Assembly: GCA_001970855.1 (NCBI GenBank)
Contig: LSSN01001208.1
Location: forward strand, 1-19,922
From: Smittium culicis
Taxonomy: Eukaryota; Kickxellomycota; Harpellomycetes; Harpellales; Legeriomycetaceae
DNA length: 19,922 bases
Direction: 5' to 3'
Part shown: positions 1 to 10,772 of the stretch, in pieces
Position numbering within the stretch: position 1 is the first letter of the stretch
How the letters are laid out: each line of letters starts with the position of its first letter
Program-made: the position numbers and the translations under genes
The notes under the pieces: model-generated
The model's input: the letters and a program-made list of their open reading frames with translations, nothing else
What the model was told of the DNA's origin: nothing
The model's database searches: none

Positions 1-156
1 TAAATATAAATATAAATATAAATATAAATATAAATATAAATATAAATATAAATATAAATATAAATATAAATATAAATATAAATATAAATATAAATATAAA
101 TATAAATATAAATATAAATATAAATATAAATATAAATATAAATATAAATATAAATA
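1..156. repeat. (TAAATA)26 hexamer array
   Basis: Bases 1-156 are 26 uninterrupted copies of TAAATA; the array stops where the sequence becomes AAGGATAAAA. It begins at the first base of the window, so its true length is unknown. One strand has only T and A with no G, so it does not look like a typical G-rich telomere repeat; I read it as a microsatellite and a likely place for assembly trouble or a contig end. Confidence 0.95.
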
Positions 157-519
157 AAGGATAAAAATTTTCATAACATGTTACTAATAAAGAGCTTTTT
201 TAGTTTAAATAATTGAATTTTTTTTAATTAATTAAACCAGTTACTAAATTTCACTATAGTTTATTTTATGAATTTTTTTTATACAAATAAATAGGAAAAA
301 ATGAAAATTATAAAGGGTATAAGGTGAGTTATTAATATTCAAATTATTCTTAGCTAATAATTGAGTTTAAATATATTATTTATCACATTCATTTTTATAT
401 CATATTTATTATCTAAACTAATAAAATTAAATGTTATATTTTATTTACCTAATTTTGAATGGAAACATAAAAATAGATATTTGTTGCTCTTTAAAATTTT
501 TTTTCGCTTTAAAGGTATA

Positions 520-548
520 ATATTTTTAATTTAATTAAATTAAAATAT
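520..548. repeat. AT palindrome
   Basis: The two halves, centred on TTAATTAA, are complementary over 14 base pairs with one extra T in the left arm. Such A/T-only palindromes arise easily in DNA of this composition, so no function is claimed. Confidence 0.6.
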
Positions 549-1078
549 GTAATGTTACGAAAAAAGAGAGAGATTTTTCGCAGTTTAATTTATTTTTATT
601 TCATTAAAATATGCATATTTCGATTTGAGGGAATGGAAGGTTATTTCAGTTTAACTATTTATTCACTTAATTTTGTAATTTTTATTTACTAAATAAATGT
701 GCTAATTAACTCATTTAATATAATTTTTAAATCAAATTTATGCACTGTAACACTTCTTAATATGAAAACACTCCCTAATTAAGAATCGCTTATCATTTTT
801 ATCTTTTAAAGCATATCAATTGTGTTTAGTTTATGAGAATCCATTCTATAATATTTAATACCAAATATTTATAATAAATACATTTTTGACTCTTTTTAAA
901 ATTTTTAATACGCCATTAAAATCATTCTTGACAAAATTAATTATAAAATTGCAAAATATAATAAATAAATATTTTTGAGGATCATTTTCCGAAAAATTTT
1001 TGTATTTAAATAAAATTATAATACATTACTATTAATACTTTTTATGCGGGGAAATTAATACAATAAAAATCCATAGTA

Positions 1079-1088
1079 GGGGGGGGGG
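1079..1088. repeat. G10 homopolymer
   Basis: Ten consecutive G between CATAGTA and TTTCACGAG, in a stretch that is otherwise almost only A and T. It is one of only two long G/C runs in the desert; the other is C13 at 2658-2670. Confidence 0.9.
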
Positions 1089-2657
1089 TTTCACGAGAAA
1101 TTTATTCTTAGTAGAGTTTCTATGTATATTAATTTTTTGAATTTTTAATAGCTAAACTAATTATCCTCATTAAATCTTTATCAGATTTTCGATCTAATAA
1201 CTAATTTACACTGATTTTTTTAATAAATGGCCAATTTTTCTCTAAATAGAATTATTGCAGTATTTTCAATTATATTAATTAAAGATATAATTTCAAAAAA
1301 ACATTTACATTTAGATATAATATAATATAATATTATTAATAAATAATTTTATATCAAGTAATTGTGATGTTTTAAAACAATATTACTAAATATTATAAGA
1401 AATGTAGTTTAGATCTCAATAAATATTATAATCTATTTTAACAGATATAAAAATGTTGAGTTTATTGATAAAAATAATTAATTTAATTTAGAGATATTTA
1501 TCTCATAAAGCTAATAAATAAAATCAATTTCTAGGTTTATTTCTGAATAGCCTAAAGATTTCGAATATAAAAGATAGCTTGGTATTCTTTTATAAATAGA
1601 AGCAAAATATATTATTTTAAAGCAAAATACCTCAAAATAAATTCAATAAACTTTTTTTTGCTAAAAAATTTCAAATTATTTATAAAAATATGCCATAATT
1701 ATATTTTAGTCAATAAAAATGTTTTTTTTATATTAAATTAGTAAATAATCAATTTTTTAATTTTTTTTTTTATATTTTTGCTTTTTATTCCGTTATAAAA
1801 AAATAATAGCTTAGTATTTTGGTATTTTACATTGAATTTGGTTGAAAATTTATTATATATTATTTTTTTACTTTATATATATTTTTAAACAGCGTTATAT
1901 TCAATAAAGAATAAATAAATAATAGACTATATATATCTTGAAAAATATAAATATAATTTAAGTTTTATATAAAATGTTATGTTATTAGCAGAATTTATCC
2001 TATTTGAAATTTATATAAATTATCCAAAATCATCTTCAATCAAAAGCAATATTTATCAACAGGTTGTATAAACTCATGGAATTTTATGATGATTAAAATT
2101 TTAAGCTTATATACATGTAACCTTAGATTTCAATCCATGTACTTATGTTATATACGATAAAAGGTAATACAGCTAGCTAATGTTAATTTTTCAAATATAA
2201 CAAAAAAAAAATTAACATAATCTATAATATATTTTTTAAAAATTTTCTTTAATTCTAATTATTTATAATTTGTGGTAAAAATTATTCTAAATCGCTATAT
2301 ACAAAATTTTATTGAATATCACATCACAATTTAAAGAGCTTAAAAGAATTAATTTAATACTTCCTAGCATTTAGGCAAATAATTTTTATTTTATTAGTGC
2401 GATTTTCTTCATTCAATTTGATATATTTTATTGAATTGAAGTTGAATTAATTATTATTAAAACTTCCTAATAAGAGGTAGAGTAATCAGTATACTCCGAG
2501 TTCACAGTTTGACGAGCTTTTTGAAATCGAAAATCGAAAAATACTGATAAAAGCATTTTTTTAAATTAAATTGTTTATTATTTAACAAATTATGTTTCAA
2601 AACATGTAAATTTAAGCTTTGACTAAATTTAAAATGAATAAATTATTAAGTAGAGAA

Positions 2658-2670
2658 CCCCCCCCCCCCC
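2658..2670. repeat. C13 homopolymer
   Basis: Thirteen consecutive C between GTAGAGAA and AAATAAAAAC. Read on the other strand it is a G run followed by TTCTC, broadly like the G10 run at 1079 that is followed by TTTC. The exact length may be uncertain because homopolymers are sequencing-prone. Confidence 0.9.
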
Positions 2671-3192
2671 AAATAAAAACTGAAACTATATTCATTATAA
2701 TGTAAATTTAAACTAAAAATTTTAACTGATACCGATTTTGATAGATATTTTAAATATAAAAACTGGTTTGTGATATTATTTATTCATATTATATTTTAAT
2801 CATTCATACTATTTAAATTTTTTAGTAATATTTTTTATTTATTAAAATATAATATGATCACTTTATATAGATTCAAGAGTTGAAATATATATAAATATAA
2901 GTTAATATATATGAATATTATTTATAGATATTTTATCTAAAATTTAAACCTAATTTAGTTATTTTATTCAATTATTTAGGCAAGAAGAAAAGAAATATTA
3001 CGATTAAAACACAAAGTAAACCGATTTATTTATAAATTATGTTTAGTTTTAATATAAGAAAATGATTTTGATACAAAATATGAAATCTGCTAAAAATATT
3101 TTTTGTTTTAAAATAGACCTCAACATATAAATCTTTTATCAAATTAATATTCGTATTTAACTTTTAGAAATATATTAATTTTAATATTTTAA

Positions 3193-3250
3193 TACCAAAT
3201 TTATTTTATCAATATTTTTTAATTGATAAATAAAAACCAATAATTTGGTA
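3193..3250. repeat. Imperfect inverted repeat with TACCAAATT ends
   Basis: TACCAAATT (3193-3201) is mirrored by AATTTGGTA (3242-3250). Inside it a second stem pairs ATTTTATCAAT (3203-3213) with ATTGATAAATA (3222-3232), with unpaired bases on the right side. The whole could fold into a bulged hairpin of about 58 bases. It may be a small MITE remnant or just AT-driven pairing; the GC-containing tips make pure chance less likely than for the A/T-only palindromes. Confidence 0.45.
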
Positions 3251-3656
3251 GTTTTGATATTAGGTTAAAAGAAATAATTATCATTTTACTGTTTTATTCC
3301 TCAAAATACTGTTTATGGAATTTTAAAATTTAAAATAATTAATAAAAATAGATTAAATAAAATCTCAATAAGTTAAATATTCAAAGTTAATGTTTTATTT
3401 ATTTTTAATATTATTAATAACGCTTAATCCAAATATATTTTGGAATAATAACTAAAAATTTGCTATAAAACTAATTAAATTTAAACACGATTAATTTAAA
3501 AAAATAAACGTATATAAAGTTTTTTAAGACAAATATAAAAATTTGTTATAACAGTATATATATCCAGAAAATTAAATAAAAAGGTGTCGTATTTTTCATT
3601 TATTTATTCTAAACACCATAGCTTGTAAAGCAAAATAAGTTTTTTAGTAATTTACA

Positions 3657-3756
3657 TTAACCTTCCAAGTTCTGGAGTGCATAAAATATGCATTTGATAA
3701 TTAAAATGCATACTTTATCATTTGGAAATTGAAAAATTCAGGACTTGGAGGGTTAA
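3657..3756. mobile_element. Putative piggyBac-type MITE (TTAA-flanked, 92 bp)
   Basis: A 92-base element (3661-3752) is bounded on both sides by TTAA (3657-3660 and 3753-3756), the canonical target site of piggyBac-family transposases. Its ends are inverted repeats: CCTTCCAAGTTCTG on the left, and CCCTCCAAGTCCTG when the right end is read inward, 12 of 14 identical. The CCY start is like the CC-rich starts of known piggyBac ends. The interior holds ATGCAT-containing AT-rich sequence and no coding capacity, so it would be non-autonomous. I see no second copy in the window and no transposase. The alternative is a chance hairpin beside common TTAA tetramers. Confidence 0.5.
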
Positions 3757-5763
3757 ATCAATTGATTAAATTTGTTTCTAATTTTCACACAAACTATGAC
3801 TATAAATGAAATTATTTATTGTAATCACATAGAATGGCTATATTAGAAAATTTTGGATGCTATATTTCTCTTTTTAAATTATAGCTATATTATAAAATTT
3901 ACTAATGTAAAATTTATTACCTTATTTATTTCTTTCACTTTATTCATAGAGCTACATTTAGTGTTTTTTTTACCTATGTGTGTATGGATATTTAAAGGAA
4001 ATATAATTTTAAAATAAAAAAGCAGCTTCTCATATATTTGCGTCTAAATTCAAATATAATTTAAAAATTATTAGCATCAAATAAAATATATAAACTCCAC
4101 AAAAAAACCTAATCAACATGTAATTACGCGATGAAAATAAAATTATTTATTAAAAATTTAATAGCATATTTTTATTTTTATTTTATGTAAATTGATAAAT
4201 TAGGATGATTACATATATTTCAATTAACAATTTTAATGCGCAGGTATATACAAACTAAGAATTATCTATAGCGTTAAGATCAAATTTCCATATTTTTAGA
4301 GCTGTGAGCATTCACAACCTTTTTATTTTTTTTTTCATAGCTTCTATATTTTACAAGCTGATAAAGATACGAAAATATTTAGTTTTTCTCAGCTTAGCTT
4401 GATTGCATATTTTTATTATTTATTTTCCATTTTTAAAATATTTAATGATTGCTTAAAAGTAAACCAACTTTAACAATAGTAGCTATTTACATGAATGTTT
4501 TATAGTAAATGCTCATATCATTCATTAAATAAATCTTTAAAAAATATGTGCTATTATATAACACTATACAAAAAATTTTAGCTATAAACCTATTTTTTTA
4601 AAAAACAGGAAGTAAACTAACATTATATAACTTTCATTACAAAATGATCAATCTATTATTACATATCTGACAATTTATGTGTAGAAAAATAGTTAACGAT
4701 GATCTATAAGTAACTAGACATTCAAATTAACAAAGTTTACTTCTGAAGTGTATTTTAATTTTTTTATTAGTTAACTTCAAAAAAAAAATATAATTGGTAG
4801 TACAAGTAACATCAACCTACTTATAGAAGCATACTTTTTTTGAATTTATAATATTTTGAAGAGACCTTTATCATTAACAGGTCATTGCGATAAAAATAAT
4901 CAATCCATTTAAAAATTTTATAACAATGAAACTTTTTATTTTTTATCCAATAATTCAGCACTTTTTCTTCGCAATTTATTAAATGATTCGGCAGTCGTAT
5001 ATCCAAAAAATCAATTTTCAATTCTTGAAATATTTTTAATTTATTATTTTACACTCCTTAAATTTCTCTTATAAAAATTGTATACTGCTACAAATTACAT
5101 TCCAAATACGTTTTCTATTTTAAAATATGTTGTAAATAAACGATCGTTTATTAAATCCAAACAAAACAACTACCAGAATAGTTACTGCTATGATATCAAG
5201 TAGGTAAGAAAACTTCTATTGCTTTTATACGCAGTAACTAAAAACTAATTTCGCTACTAAATTCTTACACAAAACTATAAATATGAAAAAAATAAAAAAA
5301 AATCTAAATTCCATAAAAATCGCCAATACGCTAAAGTTAGCTTTGAAGATCTATATTTAGTCTAAATAGCAAATTTAGCTTTTATTTTATTGAAAGTTCG
5401 CCATTACTAGAACAAATTAAAAAAAATTACAAGTCGATAAAAGTTATTAAAAAAACGAATCCCTAATTTTACTTTATTAATGATTTATAGCAATGCTATT
5501 TATAGCTTAAAAATAAAATCATATAGTAATAAATTATTAAATAAAGAAATAAGCAGTATTTATATATTTGTACAAAAAATACATAGAAATAATTTAATGA
5601 AAGAATATTCTTTACTCCGTAGTATTCAAGATGACTAATATAAATATATAAGAGCACGTAAAAAAATTTAAACCCACCAAAAAATACATCACTTTATACT
5701 CAAGATAAAGAACTTATTTCTAATAAGAAATAAAAAACTTGTCATATAATATATTTTAGAAAA

Positions 5764-8700
5764 ATGGTTAAAAATATTAAAATCAAGTTTCAAGGTAAAG
5801 ATAAAGAAAGAAAAGCTTTAGATCTTCCAGGTCCAAATAGCCGAAGCATTAGAACTAAAGTTGGCTTTGAAGGAAATGATAGATTAGTATTGCCCCCTAG
5901 AAACAACTCAGATACAAATATCCATACACCAAATACTAGGTCTAATATAAATCCCGAGAAAAACGATGATATTAATGAACTTGAAGCATTAATCAATTTT
6001 AGTTCAAAGAACGTTGAATATTTAAAGTCACTGGAATCGTATCCTAAAGACAATACATCTGAATTTTATTTTGATGCTCAAAAACCGGAACATAATGAGT
6101 TAGAAGAGTCAATAGCCACTAACAGCTACGAGCCCATAAATATGCTTAGATTAAACAATGATTTTAATTCAAGTCATTTAAATTCACCACATGGAAAAAA
6201 TACATCCAGAACCCAAAATTATCTTCAAACTGACGGGAAACCCAAAATTCAAAGTGGAATTCAAGCAAATAGAGACGATTTTATTCGGAATAATTTTTTG
6301 TCTAATAACAAAAATAAAAATTTTGAAACTATGCCAGCCCCAGCTTATCCCCATTTTTACAAAGATACAAGAGGTATTATTAGTTGATTTTATATAAAAA
6401 AGATCACGTTAACCCAATTTATAATTGCCTGTAGAATTTATTGATACGATGTTAATTAATTATTTTTATATAATTAATTAGATGTAGAGAATATTTCTGA
6501 TGACATTTTTATGGGATTTGATTACAACTCTCCGATACCTAATAGATCAAAGATAACTTATGAAAACCAATTAGGATATATAAAAAGTGAAGTAAACGAA
6601 TTTTTTGACTTTGAAGCCGATTTTATGAGTGCTGAAGATACTATGGCACCAAGTTTACCATATAATTCTTTTTTTGATCAAGATAATTCTAAATCCTTTT
6701 CACAAAGAATTAGCAATAACAAACCGAGTACATCCAAAATTAATAGTGTATATGGAATTTGTAATGAATTTACAGAATTTGAAAAAAATATTCAGCAAAT
6801 AGCTCAGAGTTTTAATACTTTAAAAAATTTCAAAAATGAATCATCCAATCGAAACGTCTTTGATAGAGGTCAAACTGAAAATAAAAATCCAGTTTGTGTA
6901 TATAAAAATGGTATAGCTCCCATAGACTACGATTCAGAAAATTTATATAATAAAAGTATTAGTAGTTTAAATTGTAACATTTTAAACAAGAGATATAGAA
7001 ATTGTTACAAGATATTTCCTAAACCTAAAAACTTATTAACAAAATCACACGAAAAGGAAGGTAAGCGTCTTAAAATTTTTTTATATGAAAAAAAAAAAAA
7101 AAAAACGGCATTTGAAGCCTAGCATGTTTTAGATTTAAAAACTAATAATAAAAATTACCAATTATGTATCCAAAAAACTATAAAAACTTAGATATCTCGC
7201 ATCCAAATATTGTATATTCCAAAAAAATCGAAAATAAACTTGTAACTGATAAAGTAATCGATGAAAATTATAGTTTCTTAGAGGCAAAAAATAAAGCACA
7301 AAGAGAAATGTGCTCAGATGAGATAGATAGATATGTATATTTTGTTTCTTTGCTTAATTTGACTCTAATTAATATCACTATAATAATGCACTCATTCAAA
7401 ACGTATGTTTACAACAATAAAATATACGGAGTTGATAGCCTTTCAAAGGTGGTTGATATAAATCCTCTAAAACATCCAAATGAATATTTAAAAGAATTTA
7501 ATAATTATTCAAACTATGTTAACGATGTATTTGATCTATACAACCCTGTGGCATTCACAAAATTCTCAGGCGAAAAACACGGAGTAATTCTTTTTAGATC
7601 GCTGGTTTTAGGAGAAATATTGGAAAATACAGCTATTGCTGGATCTAACAGCCTTAAACTTATTGCTAAAATGAAAGAGATTTACAAGAAATGTTTTAAG
7701 AACTATTTGAGGTGTGATAAATATGATGTGAATACTATCGCAACAATACCCCACTCTCCAGGAACTTGCATCCCAATAATTGAATATTCAAAAGATTTGT
7801 TTTTAAAGTGTCTTAGATCAAATAATGAGAATTATAAATATTTTAAAAAACAAATTGCAATGTACGAAGAAGGCCAGAAATACCTGAATGACTTAGTTGA
7901 AGCCTGCTCGAACCATTTCTATTTCTCGTCTAAATTACGCGATGGTATAAAAAATTTAGACATTAAATCATTCTTTGATGATAACGAAAAAATATACTAC
8001 GAAAATTGCCCAGATTTTTCGATCCATATAATAACAGAAAAATGCGAAATAAGTGACGATTTCACATGTGCGTATGTATTAAGCAACCTCGAAAATTACA
8101 AAGTTACCAACTATCTTGACTATATCGGTAACCATTACGATTTTAAGAAAAAAGAAAATGAGCACCCCGCACATTTAATTAAAGAGCTGATTTCACCAAA
8201 TCACCCTATTTTCTTTGATTTTTCAAACGAAAACAATCCAAGCTGTTACAAAAAAGTAATAGGAGACATATTGAATGTGTTTGAATCTAATTCTCAAGTA
8301 AATTACATTTATAAAACCAAGAATGTAAAATATAGCATACTTTTCAATGAGATTAATAACACAGACGTTGCGATGACAAATTGTCATAGAAAAAATTTCC
8401 TTTGTTCTTATATACTTGCTGAAGAGCTTTCCAAAAAATTTGGCCATTTAGACTACAACATAAAGTCAGCTTTATATAATGGAACGCATTTGGTGAGCAT
8501 GCTAGAAAAGGTGAAACGATTTAAAACTAATAAAGAATCTTCTGGCTCAGATCATTTGTCATTTATATTCCCAGATAGACGAGATAGCCCGGTTATACAA
8601 TTAATACTGAACAAGCCCGAAGAGGCGTTCATTAAAGTAAACTATATAAAATTTATAACTTTGAATCTGAGATTTTTATATGGAACTTGCTTTCATTGTA

Positions 8701-9068
8701 CAACAGCGTTAGTTTTTCTGTCTCTCGAAGTAATTCCAAGTTCACACTTTAACAAATATGAAAATATGAAGGTTGAAGATTACTACAAACTATTTGACGA
8801 TGTTAGAAATGATTCAGAGCTCGCAGCTACTTATTATCCATTCCCAGCAATATTTGTTGATCTAAATAGATTCAATAGCTTTACAAAGGCTGTTGTCTTT
8901 GATAATCCTGTACCATCAAGATACATATACATAAAAGTGCTTGAATCAAACTATGTAAAAGCTCCTGAAAATAGGTACGACAGGAATACAAATTTTGCTG
9001 TGTTTCCTCCGTTTGAAAATTCATCAAGGCTTCCAGAATTATTTATTGGTGGTAGCTATTTCAAGTAG
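5764..9068 (+). CDS. Unrecognised 1021-residue protein, three exons
   Basis: I do not recognise this gene. Exons 5764-6373, 6482-7060 and 7192-9068 join in phase to 1021 codons plus stop. Intron 1 (6374-6481) runs from GTATTATTAG to TTAATTAG, splitting a GAT codon (residue 204); intron 2 (7061-7191) runs from GTAAGC to AAAACTTAG, splitting another GAT (residue 397) and containing a run of 18 A. Taken as separate genes, the frames at 6511 and 7164 would start at internal methionines. Residues 1-396 are polar, Asn/Ser/Lys-rich and probably disordered; the start is MVKNIKIKFQGKDKERK with no signal peptide. Residues from about 420 onward look folded, with a hydrophobic segment near 440-465 and many Cys and aromatic residues. 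The end, around residues 972-995 (SRYIYIKVLESNYVKAPENR), faintly recalls the last strand of discoidin/F5-8C-like beta-sandwiches; this is a weak guess. Codons are much more AT-rich than in the genes after 10.7 kb. Splicing is inferred. Confidence 0.7.
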
Positions 9069-9506
9069 AGAATTATCTATCTTATTCTTTAACGATTTTG
9101 TTAATTATAAATAAACTGTCTTTTATCTTGTAATTAAAAATATTTTTATTTTTGTGAACATTTTATTTTTTAAAATATCATAAAATCAGTTTTTATATGT
9201 GTTAGATCCATTTATATATATCTAAATTTAGAGGTTTTTCGGTACGGGTCGAAATAAAAAAATTAAATTGAGTAAATATATTAGATTTTCACATAATCAA
9301 TTCGATATCTATTTATTTTGATTAATAAAAACGCAGGGAATAATTTCTTTAAAAATAAATCAAGTTTTAGTATTCAATAATTAATAAAGAATTTGAAAGA
9401 AGCTTAAATAAATATAATTTTAAAAATTATTCCTCGATATAAATATTCTAAACGGTGATTTTATTTAAGTAAAAAACCAGATAAATTAAATAAAAAATAG
9501 ACAAAT
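9069..9506. other. Intergenic, 3' ends facing each other
   Basis: No gene is seen. The stretch lies between the stop of the 1021-residue gene (plus) and the stop of a candidate minus-strand gene, so it should hold both 3' ends. A small stem, TTTCG (9236-9240) and CGAAA (9249-9253) around GTACGGGT, is the only GC-bearing structure and is too short to assign a role. Confidence 0.5.
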
Positions 9507-9940
9507 TTAATTTATAAAATCATCAGGTGGTCTATCGACTGTGTATCCTATGTTCATTGCTTCGAGTATTATTTCTTGAAATAATTTAATTTTATCAGAG
9601 TAGAAATGGTAAAGTAAAGGCCCCTGAACCGGCATTAAGTGGGTATGGATCAGTTTTAATAGCGGAAAGGAGATGGATAAAACATTTTTATTGCTATTAA
9701 AGCTATGATTTACTGATTGAAGTATTTTAGTATAGTTTAAATAGTCAAAAAAAAATCCAAAATAATTTTTTCGAATATTTTATTTTCAATATAGGCATTT
9801 TGGAAGAAGTGGAGGTGTATACAACTGTATTTTTATTTGTCGTTATTGGTTTTACTTAAGGATGTGTGGAATTTCAACAGGTATGGAATTGTGATGGAAT
9901 TTTATTAGTGAAGTTTTGCCATTTAGAGGATTGAGCGAAG
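9507..9940 (-). CDS. Candidate spliced gene, last two exons, unknown
   Basis: Reading the minus strand, exon 9940-9856 (after acceptor TTTCAG, up to donor GTAAAA) and exon 9702-9507 (after acceptor ATCATAG, ending TAA) join in phase through a 153-base intron with a TACTAA-like branch site. They encode about 92 residues, including LIKFHHNSIPVEIPHIL, then SISFPLLKLIHTHLMPVQGP and an end EAMNIGYTVDRPPDDFIN. The final exon shows codon composition and residue mix like a real protein; the first is less certain because the plus strand also carries open frames and AG/GT signals there (9796-9880). Further upstream exons probably lie near 9970-10055, where minus-strand words such as VISIEGRAYL and LKLNEQNIVDECC appear in different frames, but I could not join them in phase. 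No family was recognised. Confidence 0.4.
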
Positions 9941-10772
9941 CTGAAACTTGAATAAAATCTAATTTAACAACACTCATCAACAATATTTTGCTCGTTCAGT
10001 TTAAGAACTTCTACAGGTAAGCTCGGCCTTCAATTGAGATTACAGTGAGACTATAAAAAAAAAGTTTTGCAGCTTATTTAGGCACATTTTTAAAAAACTA
10101 GATTCATTTATCAAATAGAGAATTTTTATTAAGGTACTCCAATTGATTTTTACTTTACTCAACCAATATTCAAAGGTAAATAGTTAAGATGCATTTTCTA
10201 TATATATCTTGGCAGCTCAAATATAGCACACTTTCGATTTAGAGTGGAATAAGTAAATATGAGCTATGATCAATAAGCTACCTTTCTCACTAATTGGCTA
10301 ATTCTCATAAGCTATCAAATTTATGAGAATCAGACCCAAGCTAGTTTTTGGATTACAGCTCGCTATTGGCAAGCCATACTGAGGAAAGTATAATAAAGAT
10401 AATTATTGGACGATAAACACAGCTATAAAATAATCATGATAATAATATGTGATATGGCTAATGAATTAAACGAAATGCTTAATTTCGATAGATGGTTGGG
10501 CACATGTTTGATTTTGCTTTCTGAGGGTGCTGCTTATAAGAATGAGTGGCCAATTATTGAGCAAAATTAGTGGATTAGTTTTATTAAGCAAAGCCTATGG
10601 ATGAGTTAGCTTTTATAAAAAAAATTACTAGTTGATAAGATAAAGAGAATTTTTACAGCTATTAGCATTTTCGTTTTGTTAAGAAATAGTTATTTTTCAA
10701 TTTTTTACATTAGAAATACTGTAAGAAGGCAAGCTCCCTATATCAACAACTTCTTTTCATCAATAATAAAAA
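9941..10772. other. Upstream region of the ATP synthase delta gene
   Basis: No complete gene could be built. The part near 9970-10055 probably contains a further exon of a neighbouring gene: strong plus-strand donor ACAG/GTAAGC at about 10016 competes with minus-strand coding-like frames. A perfect 10-bp hairpin lies at 10301-10330. The last 60 bases (CTCCCTATATCAACAACTTC and following) are the probable leader of the ATP synthase gene. Confidence 0.4.
10301..10330. repeat. Perfect 10-bp inverted repeat, 10-base loop
   Basis: ATTCTCATAA (10301-10310) pairs exactly with TTATGAGAAT (10321-10330). It lies about 440 bases upstream of the ATP synthase delta start codon. It could be a binding site for a dimeric factor or a chance hairpin; nothing else in the sequence decides. 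Confidence 0.6.

Larger units (their letters stand above)
157..5763. other. AT-rich gene desert
   Basis: About 5.6 kb with no gene I can support on either strand. The base composition is extremely A/T-rich, with many A and T homopolymers and AT palindromes (for example 520-548). The longest open frame (minus, 5021-4821) has no ATG start and its length is about what chance allows at this composition. Contents listed separately are a pure G run, a pure C run, and inverted repeats at 3193-3250 and 3657-3756. A slightly less AT-rich patch at about 2470-2560, with a tandem-like AATCGAAAATCGAAAA, shows no gene. The last bases before 5764 are the likely promoter and leader of the next gene, with a TATA-like TATAATATATTTT just upstream of its ATG. 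Confidence 0.7.

Noticed and set aside
1..156. Hexamer array as a telomere
   Set aside because: The unit has no G or C, unlike known telomere repeats; kept as a microsatellite.
2470..2560. Less AT-rich patch considered as a tRNA or small RNA gene
   Set aside because: No A-box/B-box pair and no cloverleaf could be drawn.
4821..5021. Minus-strand open frame, 66 codons, in the desert
   Set aside because: It begins at TTG with no ATG near, has no homology I know, and a frame of this length is expected about once by chance in 5.6 kb at this AT content.
6191..6397. Plus-strand open frame overlapping exon 1 of the 1021-residue gene
   Set aside because: It is in another frame of a longer coding exon and crosses its intron; a shadow.
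7164..7191. ATG at 7164 as the start of a separate 634-residue gene
   Set aside because: Possible, but splicing from 7060 to 7192 joins the frames in phase with a strong donor, and the first ten codons then fall in the intron.
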